This document shows positions 33,633 to 41,458 of a stretch of DNA of 64,000 nt, piece by piece. The notes beneath the pieces are model-generated. The model did no database searches and had not been told where the DNA came from. It worked only from the letters and a program-made list of their open reading frames with translations. How positions within the stretch are numbered: position 1 is the stretch's first letter; every line of letters begins with the position of its first letter. The translations under genes were made by a program, and so were the position numbers. The stretch comes from Lachnospiraceae bacterium (GTDB lineage Bacteria > Bacillota > Clostridia > Lachnospirales > Lachnospiraceae): NCBI GenBank assembly GCA_024405115.1, contig JAKSPD010000005.1, positions 33,933-97,932 on the forward strand, read 5' to 3'.

Positions 33633-34112
33633 TTGAAAGAAAAGAAAACCATTACAAATGTAATGAGACTTCTTGAGACAGCCGGAATCTCATACGGCAC
33701 AAAGGAATATGAATATGATGAATCGGACCTTTCCGGTGTTCATGCGGCCAGGGTGCTGGGACTTGATCCTGACATGGTGTTCAAGACTCTGGTTCTGAAG
33801 GGCGATAAGACCGGATACTTTGTATGTGTCATACCCGTCGCGCTGGAAGTCGACCTCAAAAAGGCGGCAGCCGTCACGGGAAACAAAAAATGTGACCTTA
33901 TCCCTGTGAAGGAACTTCTGCCGCTCACTGGATACATAAGGGGAGGCTGCTCACCCATAGGCATGAAAAAACAGTTTCCCACATATATTGATGAAACGGC
34001 AACACTCTGTGATGTCATTTCAGTAAGTGCCGGCCAGAGGGGTGTACAGGTACTCCTTTCGCCGGATGAGCTTCTTGAATATATTAAGGCCACATATGCA
34101 GACCTTATCTGA
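33633..34112 (+). CDS. ybaK: Cys-tRNA(Pro)/Cys-tRNA(Cys) deacylase, YbaK/EbsC family
   Basis: 159-residue trans-editing enzyme that hydrolyses mischarged Cys-tRNA(Pro). Conserved catalytic lysine region VFKTLVLKGD (about 50-59) and the GGCSPIGMKK loop (about 107-116) are present. The TTG start has AAGGGGG 8 bases upstream. Followed by a terminator. Standard length for the family. Confidence 0.92.
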   Translation: MKEKKTITNVMRLLETAGISYGTKEYEYDESDLSGVHAARVLGLDPDMVFKTLVLKGDKTGYFVCVIPVALEVDLKKAAAVTGNKKCDLIPVKELLPLTGYIRGGCSPIGMKKQFPTYIDETATLCDVISVSAGQRGVQVLLSPDELLEYIKATYADLI

Positions 34113-34131
34113 TCATGTTTCTTAAAAATTT

Positions 34132-34165
34132 CTGTCCCGATTATTCCCATTTGGGGCAGTTTTTT
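34132..34165 (+). terminator. Intrinsic terminator after ybaK
   Basis: 7-bp stem CTGTCCC / GGGGCAG (one G-U pair) with an inner CCC / GGG possibility and six T. Confidence 0.75.
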
Positions 34166-34166
34166 A

Positions 34167-34195
34167 TTGTGAAGTAATTATTATTAATATATAAT
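34167..34195 (+). promoter_or_regulatory. Promoter of rsmE, predicted leaderless start
   Basis: -35 TTGTGA (34167-34172), 17-base spacer, perfect -10 TATAAT (34190-34195). The ATG is only 9 bases after the -10, so transcription should begin at or within 2 bases of the start codon. Confidence 0.7.
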
Positions 34196-34203
34196 AAACC
34201 GAT

Positions 34204-34971
34204 ATGTATCATTTTTTTGTTGACGAAAACAGCATACTTGGTGATGAAATTATCATTACAGGCAGCGACTATAACCACGCTGTCAATGTCCTGCGCCTGA
34301 AAAACGGTGAAAGGATAATGGTATCGGATGAGTCGGGTACCGATTATTACTGTACGGTAGGTGATCCTGACGGAAATGAATTAAGAGTGCACATAGAGGA
34401 AAAGAGCGAGGAAAATCATGAGCTGCCGGCGAGGGTTGTACTCTACCAGAGCCTTCCGAAGTCAGATAAAATGGAACTCATCATCCAGAAGGCGACCGAA
34501 CTTGGAGTCACTGACATTGTCCCTGTTGAGAGCCGTAACTGTATAATGAAGCTTGAACCCAAAAAAGTTGCTTCGAAGATTGCAAGATGGCAGTCCATTG
34601 CAGAAGCTGCCGCAAAGCAGAGTAAGAGGAGCGTGATACCGGCTGTTCATGATCCGATGACTTTTGTCGAAGCGGTAAAAAGGGCGGAAGAGGAAAGCAG
34701 TGTCAGGATAATTCCATATGAGGATGAACGCGGAATGACAGGCATGTGTGAGGCGATAATAAGCTTTTTGCCGGGTTCGGACATTGCGGTTTTTGTGGGA
34801 CCGGAAGGCGGTTACGACAAAATTGAGATAAGGCATGCAATGAACCACGGAATAAAGCCGGTTTCACTTGGCAAAAGGATACTCAGGGCGGAGACGGCTG
34901 CAATCAGCATCCTTTCACTTATAATGATAAGACTTGAAATAGCTTTGGAGAACGGATTAAAAGAAGAGTAG
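34204..34971 (+). CDS. rsmE: 16S rRNA (uracil1498-N3)-methyltransferase
   Basis: SPOUT-class methyltransferase modifying U1498 of 16S rRNA. 255 residues. N-terminal PUA-like domain (DYNHAVNVLRLKNGERIMV) then the knotted catalytic domain with KATELGV, FVGPEGGYDK (about 198-207) and LGKRILRAETA (about 222-232). No ribosome site precedes the ATG, consistent with the leaderless promoter arrangement. The next gene begins 25 bases after the stop. Confidence 0.95.
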   Translation: MYHFFVDENSILGDEIIITGSDYNHAVNVLRLKNGERIMVSDESGTDYYCTVGDPDGNELRVHIEEKSEENHELPARVVLYQSLPKSDKMELIIQKATELGVTDIVPVESRNCIMKLEPKKVASKIARWQSIAEAAAKQSKRSVIPAVHDPMTFVEAVKRAEEESSVRIIPYEDERGMTGMCEAIISFLPGSDIAVFVGPEGGYDKIEIRHAMNHGIKPVSLGKRILRAETAAISILSLIMIRLEIALENGLKEE

Positions 34972-34996
34972 ATGAAATTCTCCAAAAGGAACATAG

Positions 34997-36358
34997 ATGA
35001 TAAGGGAAATAAAAAACAGGAAAGAACCGTTCGTTGATGAATGGCTTATAGAAAAAAAGGATGGTTTAAGCCTGAAGCTTGGGACACCGGTGTCCCTCGG
35101 CAGGGCGCTTACCTTTGACAGGCCATGGGAGAGAGGTTCGGTCACGTATCTGTCACTGATTCAGGACGGGAATAAAGCTCTTTTATATTACCGTGGAAAT
35201 CTTTCCAGGGAGCATCTTTCAACAGATTTTGACGACAGCCAGGTCACCTGTGTGGCAAAGACAGATGACGGCAATACATTTGAGAGGATTCCGGCAGGAA
35301 TTTATGAACCCGGTCTTGAGAATAACAACATCATCCTTAAAGGGGAGGATTCACACAACTTTGCGCCTTTTTATGATGATAACCCGGAGTGTCCTTTTGA
35401 AGAGCGTTACAAGGCTGTTGCCGGAGAAGGGCATGATGAAGCCACAAGGGGCCTGCGGGAGTATTTTTCAAAGGACGGAATACACTGGAACCTTCTGTCA
35501 GGGACCCCTGTAATAACAAAGGGGCAGTTTGATTCACACAATGTGGCGTTTTATGATAAAGGTGCCGGGCTGTACAGGTGCTACTGCCGTTACTGGATAG
35601 AGGATGAAAGGCCTTCAGACGGATATCACGGGATCCGTGGCATCAATTCTGTTTCGTCAAAGGACTTTAAGGTATGGACTGATCCTGTAGAAAACAGATA
35701 TGGATTCAAAGTGACGGAGCACTTTTACACAAATTCAATAGTTCCTTATCCGGGTGCTGAACACATCCTGGTCGCACTTCCAATGCGCTTTAATCCTGAA
35801 AGGGAAAAGAATCCGGGCTGGCCTGCAAAAGGGGTTTCCGACAGCGTATTCATGTCAAGCAGAAATGGCGAGGACTGGTCAAGGCCCTGCCGTGAGGCTT
35901 TCATCCGGGCCGGCATTGACCGTGACAACTGGGGAGACAGAAGCCAGATAATGACGAGAGGCCTTTATGTACATGAGGATGGTTCAGTTTCGATGTACAT
36001 TGACCGTCATTACCGTCTTGACAGCAACTTCCTGGAGCATTATAAGATAAGACCTGACGGCTTTATGTCACTCCATGCCGGGTGGGATGATGGAAACATG
36101 ATCACGTATCCGTTGACTTTCGGAAAAGGGGAACTGACCATCAATGCCTCTACAGGCGCATATGGTTATGTAAAGATAACGCTCCTTGACGAATCAGGAA
36201 ACATAATGCCGGGATATGAAGGCCCTGAGTGGTATGGGGATTCTTATGGAGAAATATACGGATTTGAAAAGCCGTTAAGTGATATTGCCGGAAGGCCCGT
36301 AAGGTTAAGGGTTGAACTTAAGGACGCTGACCTTTACTCCATACAGGTAAGGCAGTAA
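34997..36358 (+). CDS. Intracellular glycosidase-like beta-propeller protein
   Basis: 453 residues, no signal peptide. The sequence suggests a five-bladed propeller of the GH32/GH43/GH68 type: blade motifs with S-K-D-G-I-H-W, S-S-K-D-F-K-V-W and S-S-R-N-G-E-D-W, each the typical 'product seen/sequence of dated event' W-ended strand, and a DSHNVAFYD motif near residue 178 that could carry acidic or basic site residues. A C-terminal beta-sandwich (about 365-453: GELTINASTGAYGYVKITLLDESG) resembles that of GH32 enzymes. Substrate unknown. Similar proteins, as far as I recall, are annotated only as glycosyl hydrolase-like. Ribosome site is weak (AAAAGGAAC). Confidence 0.6.
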   Translation: MIREIKNRKEPFVDEWLIEKKDGLSLKLGTPVSLGRALTFDRPWERGSVTYLSLIQDGNKALLYYRGNLSREHLSTDFDDSQVTCVAKTDDGNTFERIPAGIYEPGLENNNIILKGEDSHNFAPFYDDNPECPFEERYKAVAGEGHDEATRGLREYFSKDGIHWNLLSGTPVITKGQFDSHNVAFYDKGAGLYRCYCRYWIEDERPSDGYHGIRGINSVSSKDFKVWTDPVENRYGFKVTEHFYTNSIVPYPGAEHILVALPMRFNPEREKNPGWPAKGVSDSVFMSSRNGEDWSRPCREAFIRAGIDRDNWGDRSQIMTRGLYVHEDGSVSMYIDRHYRLDSNFLEHYKIRPDGFMSLHAGWDDGNMITYPLTFGKGELTINASTGAYGYVKITLLDESGNIMPGYEGPEWYGDSYGEIYGFEKPLSDIAGRPVRLRVELKDADLYSIQVRQ

Positions 36359-36413
36359 TGGTACTGATTGCATGGTTTTTATCTATTGTTTTGACTAGAG
36401 AAGGAGAAGAAAA

Positions 36414-36911
36414 ATGGCTAACAAGATTGGAAATGCAGTAAAAAAGGCTCGTACTGACGCAGGACTCACACAGGAGCAGCTTGCAAAAAAGGTCAAGGAC
36501 TGTTCTGCAGCCGATATCGGAAAGCTTGAGCGCGGCGAAAAGGAACTTACCCAGGACCAGCTTAAGCAGATTGCCAAGGCTACAGGCGTGACACAGAAGT
36601 CACTTCTGGAAGCTGCAGCAGGAAGCAGATACTCTGATTCTTCAAAGAAGGAGACAGCAAAGAAGGAGACAGCAAAGAAGAAGGAGACAACTGCCAAGAA
36701 GGAAACAACGGCTAAGAAAACAACAGCAAAGAAAACTGATGATACCATAAAGCTCACTGCTACTGAAAAAGAGATAATTGAGCTGTACAGAAAAGCAGAT
36801 ACGGATACAAAGAAAAAAGTAAAGTCGATCTTAAAGGGCGAGGAGTCATCCGTAAGTGACCTTCTTCAGGGCCTTCTTGGTTCGGCAGCAAAGGATCTTC
36901 TTAAAAAGTAA
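36414..36911 (+). CDS. XRE helix-turn-helix protein with lysine-rich linker
   Basis: 165 residues behind AGAAGGAGAAG. The XRE domain (about 1-65: IGNAVKKARTDAGLTQEQLAKKVKD ... IGKLERGEKELTQDQL) is followed by a histone-H1-like Lys/Ala/Thr/Glu linker (about 74-107) built from short KKET(T)A repeats, which at DNA level are direct repeats of about 15 bases (36640-36730). The C-terminal part (TATEKEIIELYRKADTDTKKKVKSIL) looks helical. The linker would bind DNA or RNA nonspecifically. It ends in a TAATG overlap with the cysteine desulfurase gene, so the two may be co-translated. Function unknown. Confidence 0.7.
   Translation: MANKIGNAVKKARTDAGLTQEQLAKKVKDCSAADIGKLERGEKELTQDQLKQIAKATGVTQKSLLEAAAGSRYSDSSKKETAKKETAKKKETTAKKETTAKKTTAKKTDDTIKLTATEKEIIELYRKADTDTKKKVKSILKGEESSVSDLLQGLLGSAAKDLLKK
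36640..36730 (+). repeat. Short tandem repeats encoding the Lys-rich linker
   Basis: Imperfect repeats of GAAGGAGACAGCAAA and related GAAGGAGACAAC words. They are in frame (units of 3), so copy changes would lengthen or shorten the linker without frameshift. Confidence 0.7.
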
Positions 36912-38095
36912 TGAGGGAAATTTATTTTGACAACGCCGCCACTACCAGGGTGCGTCCCGAGGTGGCGGAACTTGTAAAAAAGGTAATGGAAGAGGATTAC
37001 GGAAATCCTTCGTCCAAACATTTAAAGGGCATGCAGTCTGAACAGTATCTGAAGACTGCCAGGGAGCAGATCTCAAGGACCCTTAAATGTAAGCCACAGG
37101 AAATCATCTTCACCTCCGGTGGAACGGAATCCGACAACATGGCCCTTATCGGAACAGCCCTTTCAAGAAAAGGCCGCGGTAAGCATGTCATTTCGATGGG
37201 AATTGAGCACGCGGCTGTATATAAGCCACTTGATTTCCTAAGCTCCATGGGGTTTGAGGTAGAGATACTGCCTGTAGACAGGAATGGACGGGTGGATCCG
37301 GAAAGACTTAAAAATGCAGTGCGCCGGGATACAATACTTGTATCCCTTATGACGGTAAACAACGAGATAGGGACTATCGAGGACATTCCGGGACTTGCGG
37401 CGGCAGTTAAGGAAAAGAATCCTCAGTGTTATTTCCATACTGATTCGATTCAGGCTTACGGAAAGCTTAAACTAAGACCCAAACAGTGGCATGTAGACAT
37501 GCTTTCGGTAAGTTCACACAAGTTCCATGGGCCTAAAGGCTGCGGTTTCATTTTTATAGATGAAAAAGCCAACGTCAATCCAATAATCCTTGGAGGCGGG
37601 CAGCAACACGACATGCGTTCCGGCACGGACAATGTTCCCGGTATAGCAGGAATGGGCCTGGCGGCAGAACTTTATTATAAAGAGTACGATGCGATTCATG
37701 AGAATGTCATGAATGTAAGGACGTGCCTTTATGACAGGCTTTCAAGGATGGAAGGCGTAACCATCAATTCGGGTGCAGTCAACCTTGATGCGGAAAATCT
37801 TTCGGACATGGGCTTCGTGCCCTACATCTTAAGTGTCTCATTTGAAAGGATAAGGGCGGAAGTTCTTCTGCACGCCCTTGAGGAAAAGGGAATATATGTT
37901 TCCTCGGGCTCGGCATGTTCGTCAAACCATCCCGGCATCTCAGGAACGCTTAAGTCAATCGGGGTAAGGCAGGAACTTTTGGATTCGACCATCAGGTTCA
38001 GTTTTGGAATGTACAACACGGTTGAGGAGGCTGACTACTGTGCGGACGCAGTAGAGGAACTCCTTCCGGTATTAAGGAAGTTTACACGTTATTAA
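36911..38095 (+). CDS. Cysteine desulfurase (NifS/IscS family)
   Basis: PLP enzyme releasing sulfur from cysteine as a persulfide. 394 residues. PLP lysine K204 in SSHKFHGPKG, catalytic C336 in SSGSACSSNHPG, FTSGGTESDN at 67-76 for phosphate binding. The short active-site loop follows the group I (NifS/IscS) pattern. Its position directly before thiI (13 bases) indicates that it supplies sulfur for tRNA thiolation; this pairing is well known in Firmicutes. The start overlaps the previous stop (TAATG). Confidence 0.93.
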   Translation: MREIYFDNAATTRVRPEVAELVKKVMEEDYGNPSSKHLKGMQSEQYLKTAREQISRTLKCKPQEIIFTSGGTESDNMALIGTALSRKGRGKHVISMGIEHAAVYKPLDFLSSMGFEVEILPVDRNGRVDPERLKNAVRRDTILVSLMTVNNEIGTIEDIPGLAAAVKEKNPQCYFHTDSIQAYGKLKLRPKQWHVDMLSVSSHKFHGPKGCGFIFIDEKANVNPIILGGGQQHDMRSGTDNVPGIAGMGLAAELYYKEYDAIHENVMNVRTCLYDRLSRMEGVTINSGAVNLDAENLSDMGFVPYILSVSFERIRAEVLLHALEEKGIYVSSGSACSSNHPGISGTLKSIGVRQELLDSTIRFSFGMYNTVEEADYCADAVEELLPVLRKFTRY

Positions 38096-38108
38096 AGTGA
38101 GGTTATAA

Positions 38109-39287
38109 ATGAAGTATCAGAGTTTTCTGCTTAAGTATGCGGAAATAGGCACCAAGGGCAAGAACCGTTACATGTTTGAGGATGCCCTCATGCATCAGAT
38201 AAGGGAGCACCTTAAAAAGGTGGACGGTGAGTTCGCGGTACAGAAGGAACAGGGAAGAATATATGTCAATGCCCTTTCCGAGTATGACTATGATGAGGTT
38301 GTGGAGGCACTCCGGAAGGTTTTCGGTGTGACTGCCATATGCCCCATGCTTCAGTTCCCGCTATGTCCTTATGACGAGCTCCGTGCGGAGATACTTAAGT
38401 TTGTAAAGTCAGAGCATCCTGAACAGGAGTTTGGTTTCAAGGTGCGCTGCCGCAGAGCGGACAAGTCCTATCCGAAGACTTCGGACGAGATCAATGCCGA
38501 TGTGGGAGGGGACATCCTTGACGCGTATCCCGAATGCCATGTTGATGTCCATGATCCTGATTTCATGGTTTACATTGAAATCAGAAAGATGGTCAATGTC
38601 TATACCACTGTTATTGCGGGTGCAGGCGGAATGCCCATCGGTACAAATGGAAAGGCCATGCTTCTTCTTTCCGGCGGAATCGATTCACCGGTTGCAGGAT
38701 ACATGATTGCAAAGCGTGGAGTAATGCTTGAGGCTGTTTATTTCCATGCTCCGCCATATACCTCTGAGCGGGCAAAGCAGAAAGTAGTAGACCTTGCAAA
38801 GCAGGTGGCAACATACTCAGGTGCCATCAAGCTTCATGTCATCAACTTTACAGACATACAGCTTGCCATATATGAAAAGTGCCCGCACGATGAACTTACC
38901 ATCATCATGCGCCGTTACATGATGCGTATTGCTGAAAGGCTCGCTAATGCCAATGACTGCATCGGACTTATCACAGGCGAGTCTATCGGACAGGTTGCCT
39001 CCCAGACACTCTTCAGTCTCCGTTCGACGGATGAGGTATGTGAACTTCCCGTATACCGTCCTGTAATCGGATTTGACAAGCAGGAGATCATCAATCTTTC
39101 CGAAAAGATAGGAACCTTTGAGACGAGCATACTGCCGTATGAGGACTGCTGCACTATTTTCGTGGCTAAACATCCCGTGACCAAGCCGAATGTACATGTC
39201 ATCAGGAGTTCTGAGCGGAAGCTTGCCGAGGTGATTGATGAAATGGTTGAAAAGGCTGTCGCTGAGGATGAGATAATCTGGTGCTGA
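38109..39287 (+). CDS. thiI: tRNA 4-thiouridine synthase ThiI (no rhodanese domain)
   Basis: 392 residues. Ferredoxin-like and THUMP domains (about 1-170) bind tRNA; PP-loop SGGIDSP at 188-194 adenylates U8; the C-terminal AANH domain contains the conserved EDCCTIF segment. The rhodanese domain found in enteric ThiI is absent, the usual Firmicutes form, with the adjacent desulfurase transferring the persulfide. Ribosome site GTGAGGT. It overlaps the radical-SAM gene by one base (TGATG). Confidence 0.95.
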   Translation: MKYQSFLLKYAEIGTKGKNRYMFEDALMHQIREHLKKVDGEFAVQKEQGRIYVNALSEYDYDEVVEALRKVFGVTAICPMLQFPLCPYDELRAEILKFVKSEHPEQEFGFKVRCRRADKSYPKTSDEINADVGGDILDAYPECHVDVHDPDFMVYIEIRKMVNVYTTVIAGAGGMPIGTNGKAMLLLSGGIDSPVAGYMIAKRGVMLEAVYFHAPPYTSERAKQKVVDLAKQVATYSGAIKLHVINFTDIQLAIYEKCPHDELTIIMRRYMMRIAERLANANDCIGLITGESIGQVASQTLFSLRSTDEVCELPVYRPVIGFDKQEIINLSEKIGTFETSILPYEDCCTIFVAKHPVTKPNVHVIRSSERKLAEVIDEMVEKAVAEDEIIWC

Positions 39288-41176
39288 TGGAAAAAGGTTT
39301 TCTTCCTGTAAATTTAAACGAAATCAGAGAGCGCGGCTGGGACCGCGCTGATTTTGTGTATGTTTCAGGAGATGCGTATGTCGATAATTCCTCATTCGGT
39401 ACTGCAATAATCACGCGTGTTCTCACGGCGGCAGGATACCGTGTGGCCGTGATTGCCCAGCCTGACTGGAGGGATGGGAATTCCGTGGCCGCCTGTGGTG
39501 AACCGAAACTTGGTTTCCTTGTTTCCGCGGGAAACATGGATTCCATGGTAAACCATTACACGGTAAATAAAAAGCCGCGTTCAGAGGATGCATACTCACC
39601 AGGAGGGAAGAGCGGGAAGCGGCCTGACAGGGCGGTCATAGTTTACACAAACCTTATAAGGAAAAAATACGGGAAGATTCCTGTGGTGATAGGAGGGATT
39701 GAGGCATCATTAAGGCGTCTTTCCCATTATGATTACTGGTCTGACAGGGTGAAACGCTCCGTCCTTCTTGATTCAGGAGCAGACATTATCTCTTATGGAA
39801 TGGGGGAACGCTCCATTGTTGAGATAGCTGACGCGCTGAAAAACGGAAATCCTGTGGAGGAAATCACCAAAATACGCGGTACGGTATATAAGACAAGAAG
39901 CATTAAAGGACTCGATACAATTGAACTCCCTGACTTTGACAGGGTCCTTACGGATAAAGGCGCTTATGCGGAAAGCTTCCGCATACAGTATGAAAACACG
40001 GATCCTTTTACGGCCCGGGCTTTATCAGAAAAGTATGGGGAAAACCGTTATATCGTACAGAATCCTCCGCAGAAACCGCTTTCGGTTTCGGAAATGGATG
40101 AGGTTTACGGCCTCCCGTACATGAATGCATGGCATCCCTCATACGATGATGCGGGCGGAGTACCTGCCTTAAGTGAAGTTAAGTTTTCAATAACATCAAA
40201 CAGGGGATGTTTCGGAAGCTGTTCGTTCTGTGCGCTTCACTTCCATCAGGGAAGGATAGTACAGAAAAGAAGTTCTGAATCAATCATCGGCGAAGCCGTG
40301 AGGATGACTGGAGATCCTGAATTCAAGGGATATATCCATGATGTGGGCGGACCGACGGCTGACTTCAGGGACCCGGCCTGTGAAAAACAGCTGAAGTGCG
40401 GGACCTGTAAGGAAAGACAGTGCCTTTATCCGCATCCGTGCAGGAACCTGAATGCCGACCACACGGAATACACGGAACTCCTGAAAAAGCTCCGCCAGCT
40501 GCCAAAGGTAAAAAAGGTGTTTATCAGGAGCGGTATACGCTTTGATTACGTACTCCATGAAAAAAACGATGCATTCATGAGGGAACTCTGCAGATACCAC
40601 ATAAGCGGACAGCTGAGGGTCGCGCCTGAGCATGTTTCGGACCGTGTTTTAAGGCTTATGGGGAAGCCTGAGGCGAAGGTATACAGGGAATTCAGGGAGT
40701 ACTTTGAGAAGGTAAATAAATCATGCGGAATGGAAAAGCAGTATCTTGTTCCGTATCTCATTTCCTCACATCCCGGCTCCGAACTTTCAGATGCCATAGC
40801 ACTTGCGGAAGCAGTGCGAGACATGGGCTATATGCCTGAGCAGGTACAGGATTTTTACCCGACTCCGTCAACCATTTCAACTTGCATGTATTACACGGGA
40901 CTTGACCCAAGGACCATGGAGCATGTATATACTGCCGTGGATCCACACGAAAAGGCAATGCAGAGGGCACTCATACAGTACCGTAAGCCTGAAAACTATA
41001 AGCTTGTCAAGGAGGCACTCCTTAAATGCGGAAGGAGTGACCTTATAGGATATGACAGAAGTAAATGTCTTATTCCTCCACGTCCGTTTAAGGAAAAGGA
41101 AATAAAAAAAGACCCCGCCCGGAAGGGACGCGGTCATGATGATAACCGGAAAGGTTCGTCTAAAGTTAAGAGATAA
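39287..41176 (+). CDS. YgiQ-family radical SAM protein
   Basis: About 629 residues. The radical-SAM motif is CFGSCSFC (in SNRGCFGSCSFCALHFHQGR, about residue 305) after a roughly 300-residue YgiQ N-terminal domain (FVYVSGDAYVDNSSFGTAIITRVLTAAGYRV). A cysteine cluster (CEKQLKCGTCKERQC near 360) could hold a second cofactor. The C-terminus is basic (KGRGHDDNRKGSSKVKR). Its reaction is unknown in this family. The ATG overlaps the thiI stop; a GTG two codons earlier is possible. Confidence 0.88.
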   Translation: MEKGFLPVNLNEIRERGWDRADFVYVSGDAYVDNSSFGTAIITRVLTAAGYRVAVIAQPDWRDGNSVAACGEPKLGFLVSAGNMDSMVNHYTVNKKPRSEDAYSPGGKSGKRPDRAVIVYTNLIRKKYGKIPVVIGGIEASLRRLSHYDYWSDRVKRSVLLDSGADIISYGMGERSIVEIADALKNGNPVEEITKIRGTVYKTRSIKGLDTIELPDFDRVLTDKGAYAESFRIQYENTDPFTARALSEKYGENRYIVQNPPQKPLSVSEMDEVYGLPYMNAWHPSYDDAGGVPALSEVKFSITSNRGCFGSCSFCALHFHQGRIVQKRSSESIIGEAVRMTGDPEFKGYIHDVGGPTADFRDPACEKQLKCGTCKERQCLYPHPCRNLNADHTEYTELLKKLRQLPKVKKVFIRSGIRFDYVLHEKNDAFMRELCRYHISGQLRVAPEHVSDRVLRLMGKPEAKVYREFREYFEKVNKSCGMEKQYLVPYLISSHPGSELSDAIALAEAVRDMGYMPEQVQDFYPTPSTISTCMYYTGLDPRTMEHVYTAVDPHEKAMQRALIQYRKPENYKLVKEALLKCGRSDLIGYDRSKCLIPPRPFKEKEIKKDPARKGRGHDDNRKGSSKVKR

Positions 41177-41396
41177 AGGGCTCCAATGCCTCCATCAGGG
41201 CTTCCTTCTCATTGTTGTTCTCGTGAATTTCAAGTGTAAGGGGCTTTGAAAGATCCAGAGAGAAAATACCCATGATTGATTTCGCATCGATAACGTAACG
41301 GCCGCTGATAAGGTCGAAATCCGATGTGAAGCGATTCACGGTATTAACAAACTCGCGGACTTTATCAATTGAATCAAGTTTAATATTAACCTTCAT
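41166..41396 (-). CDS. HPr-like protein lacking the phospho-histidine
   Basis: 76 residues with the HPr fold pattern: beta strand, helix, then KSIMGIFSLDL, which matches the HPr segment around regulatory Ser46 (here S40). The N-terminal H-A-R-P motif is missing and the helix reads SIDKVREFVNTV, so it cannot accept phosphate from enzyme I at the usual site. This recalls Crh, which keeps only the serine. Ribosome site GGAGGAAAT. It is convergent with and overlaps the YgiQ-family gene by 11 bases. Possible role in catabolite signalling; inference. Confidence 0.72.
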   Translation of the reverse strand: MKVNIKLDSIDKVREFVNTVNRFTSDFDLISGRYVIDAKSIMGIFSLDLSKPLTLEIHENNNEKEALMEALEPFIS

Positions 41397-41458
41397 GTCA
41401 TTTCCTCCAGTAAGTGATATAGAAATTTTATCGCAGGAAAGAGTTTAAGTCAATAACG

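Noticed and set aside
36640..36730. Possible CRISPR-like or satellite repeat
   Set aside because: The repeats are short, in frame and code for the Lys/Glu/Thr/Ala linker; there are no spacers.
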